NCBI GenBank assembly: GCA_017883585.1
Contig: JADGNG010000023.1
Span: 1-38,669, forward strand
Reading direction: 5' to 3'
Length of the DNA: 38,669 nt
Source of the DNA: Candidatus Bathyarchaeota archaeon
GTDB lineage: Archaea > Thermoproteota > Bathyarchaeia > TCS64
Both the position numbers and the translations under genes were made by a program. Below, in pieces: positions 37,989 through 38,669 of the stretch. Every line of letters begins with the position of its first letter. Positions within the stretch are counted from its first letter, which is position 1. A model generated the notes under the pieces. The model was not told where the DNA came from and searched no databases. It was given only the letters and a program-made list of their open reading frames with translations.

Positions 37989-38669
37989 GCTTCTTCTTAC
38001 CGTATTCCTCGGGCTCCCCGTAGTCGGGGAGGTTCTCGCCGGGGAGGGGCTCCTTTTCCTGTTCCTCAGCGAATGACTGGAGTTTCCCCTCCGAGTTTAG
38101 GTCCTCGGGGAGGACCCTGTTCTTCCGCAGATTCTTGGCAACAACATAGACCTCCGCGCTCCCCTTGCGGGAGGCCAACGGCTTCACAATGAATACCTGC
38201 TCGAACATCGCCCTCATCTCCCTGATGAATGCCTCGTGCTCCTTCCCTTGGAATACCTTGACTATCATCCAGCCGTCTTCTTTGAGGAGTCGGTCGGCGA
38301 TGCTAAGCGCCATGCGCGCTAAGTGGATCTGGCGCAGGTCGTCGACCTCCCAGACACCCATTACGTTCTGCGCCATATCACTCATGACGACGTCTGCCTT
38401 CTCTCCCTGGAACCTAGTTAGGATGCCCTCCTGCACCGCTAGGTCCCTCACGTCGCCGACGATGGTCTCAACGTTCTCCATGTAGAGATCGTCAATCTCC
38501 TTCAAGTCGACGCCGAGGACTTGGCCACCATCGATGGATTCACCCGCGACTTGCAGCCAGCCCCCAGGGGCAGCGCCTAGGTCGAGGACCCGCTTCGCCC
38601 CCTCGAAGAACTTGAACTCGTCGTTGAGCTGCTTGAGCTTGTAGCTCGCCCTGCTCCTGTAGCCCTCTA
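37981..38669 (-). CDS. rlmE: FtsJ/RlmE-type rRNA 2'-O-methyltransferase (partial, 5' end outside window)
   Basis: It methylates the ribose of a uridine in the A-loop of 23S rRNA. The frame is open to the window edge and reads EGYRSRASYKLKQLND (with the catalytic Lys), VLDLGAAPGGWLQVAGE (SAM motif), VMSDMAQNVMGVWEVDD (catalytic Asp), MIVKVFQGKEHEAF (catalytic Lys) and SRKGSAEVYVVAKN (catalytic Glu), so the K-D-K-E tetrad is complete. A C-terminal tail of about 45 residues rich in Glu, Lys and Pro follows. Only a few N-terminal residues should be missing. Confidence 0.95.
   Translation of the reverse strand, partial: EGYRSRASYKLKQLNDEFKFFEGAKRVLDLGAAPGGWLQVAGESIDGGQVLGVDLKEIDDLYMENVETIVGDVRDLAVQEGILTRFQGEKADVVMSDMAQNVMGVWEVDDLRQIHLARMALSIADRLLKEDGWMIVKVFQGKEHEAFIREMRAMFEQVFIVKPLASRKGSAEVYVVAKNLRKNRVLPEDLNSEGKLQSFAEEQEKEPLPGENLPDYGEPEEYGKKKPS

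Noticed and set aside
1-38669. CRISPR arrays, insertion sequences, integrases or prophage genes
   Set aside because: No spaced repeats, transposase, integrase or phage structural genes were seen on either strand.

Overview
The window is a GC-rich archaeal chromosome segment. The evidence is the archaeal/eukaryal machinery: ribosomal proteins S19e, L39e, L31e and LX, PDCD5, prefoldin alpha, Spt5, EF-1A, archaeal-type ProRS, an FtsJ methyltransferase and a DGGGP-synthase-like prenyltransferase for ether lipids. Many genes carry a TATA-like element about 25-30 nt before the start codon and no Shine-Dalgarno (SD) site, which fits leaderless transcription. Genes inside operons often overlap by 4 nt (ATGA or TTGA) or carry SD sites. 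A TACK-type lineage is plausible, but I cannot place it from this window. No tRNA, rRNA, CRISPR array or transposase was seen.

Layout. 1-1906 (minus): a partial alaS of bacterial type and ribosomal protein L12. 2035-3262: acetamidase/formamidase and a zinc-ribbon protein, then a decayed minus-strand gene. 3690-9395: a translation and secretion cluster (S19e, PDCD5, L39e, L31e, LX, prefoldin alpha, FtsY, SecE, Spt5, L11, L1, L10). 9560-15252: metabolic genes in several orientations (nitroreductase, cupin, HAD phosphatase, Asp/Glu racemase, a nucleoside hydrolase/PfkB kinase/YbaK operon, a YkgJ-type Cys-rich protein). 15327-22916: a nine-gene operon running from DAHP synthase to prephenate dehydratase, i.e. 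the whole shikimate pathway plus the branch to phenylpyruvate. 23100-28065: threonine dehydratase, a small Zn protein, a cyclophilin-like protein, a prenyltransferase, S7 and an MFS transporter. 28095-31422: S12, EF-1A, S10, carbamate kinase. 31542-38669: a small hydrophobic ORF, a HemK-like methyltransferase, ProRS, a CxxC-x17-CxxC protein, a large Lhr-type helicase, AroM and a partial FtsJ/RlmE.

The most interesting feature lies before the aromatic operon. An approximately 190-nt leader, exceptional among the short or absent leaders here, contains two small hairpins, a 7-codon mini-ORF with a good SD, and a 22-codon ORF whose core reads [12 protein letters not shown] (4 Phe, 2 Tyr). Alternative base-pairings follow that involve the SD and start region of the DAHP synthase gene. 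The operon ends in prephenate dehydratase, the phenylalanine-committed enzyme. This looks like leader-peptide attenuation, probably translational, by Phe (and Tyr) supply in an archaeon. The operon also carries a bacterial-type AroK in place of the GHMP-type shikimate kinase usual in archaea.

Other points: AlaRS resembles the bacterial/CPR form; L12 is detached from L10 and inverted; eIF6 is missing from its usual place; an MFS gene splits S12 from S7; and several intergenic stretches hold decayed or frameshifted small genes.
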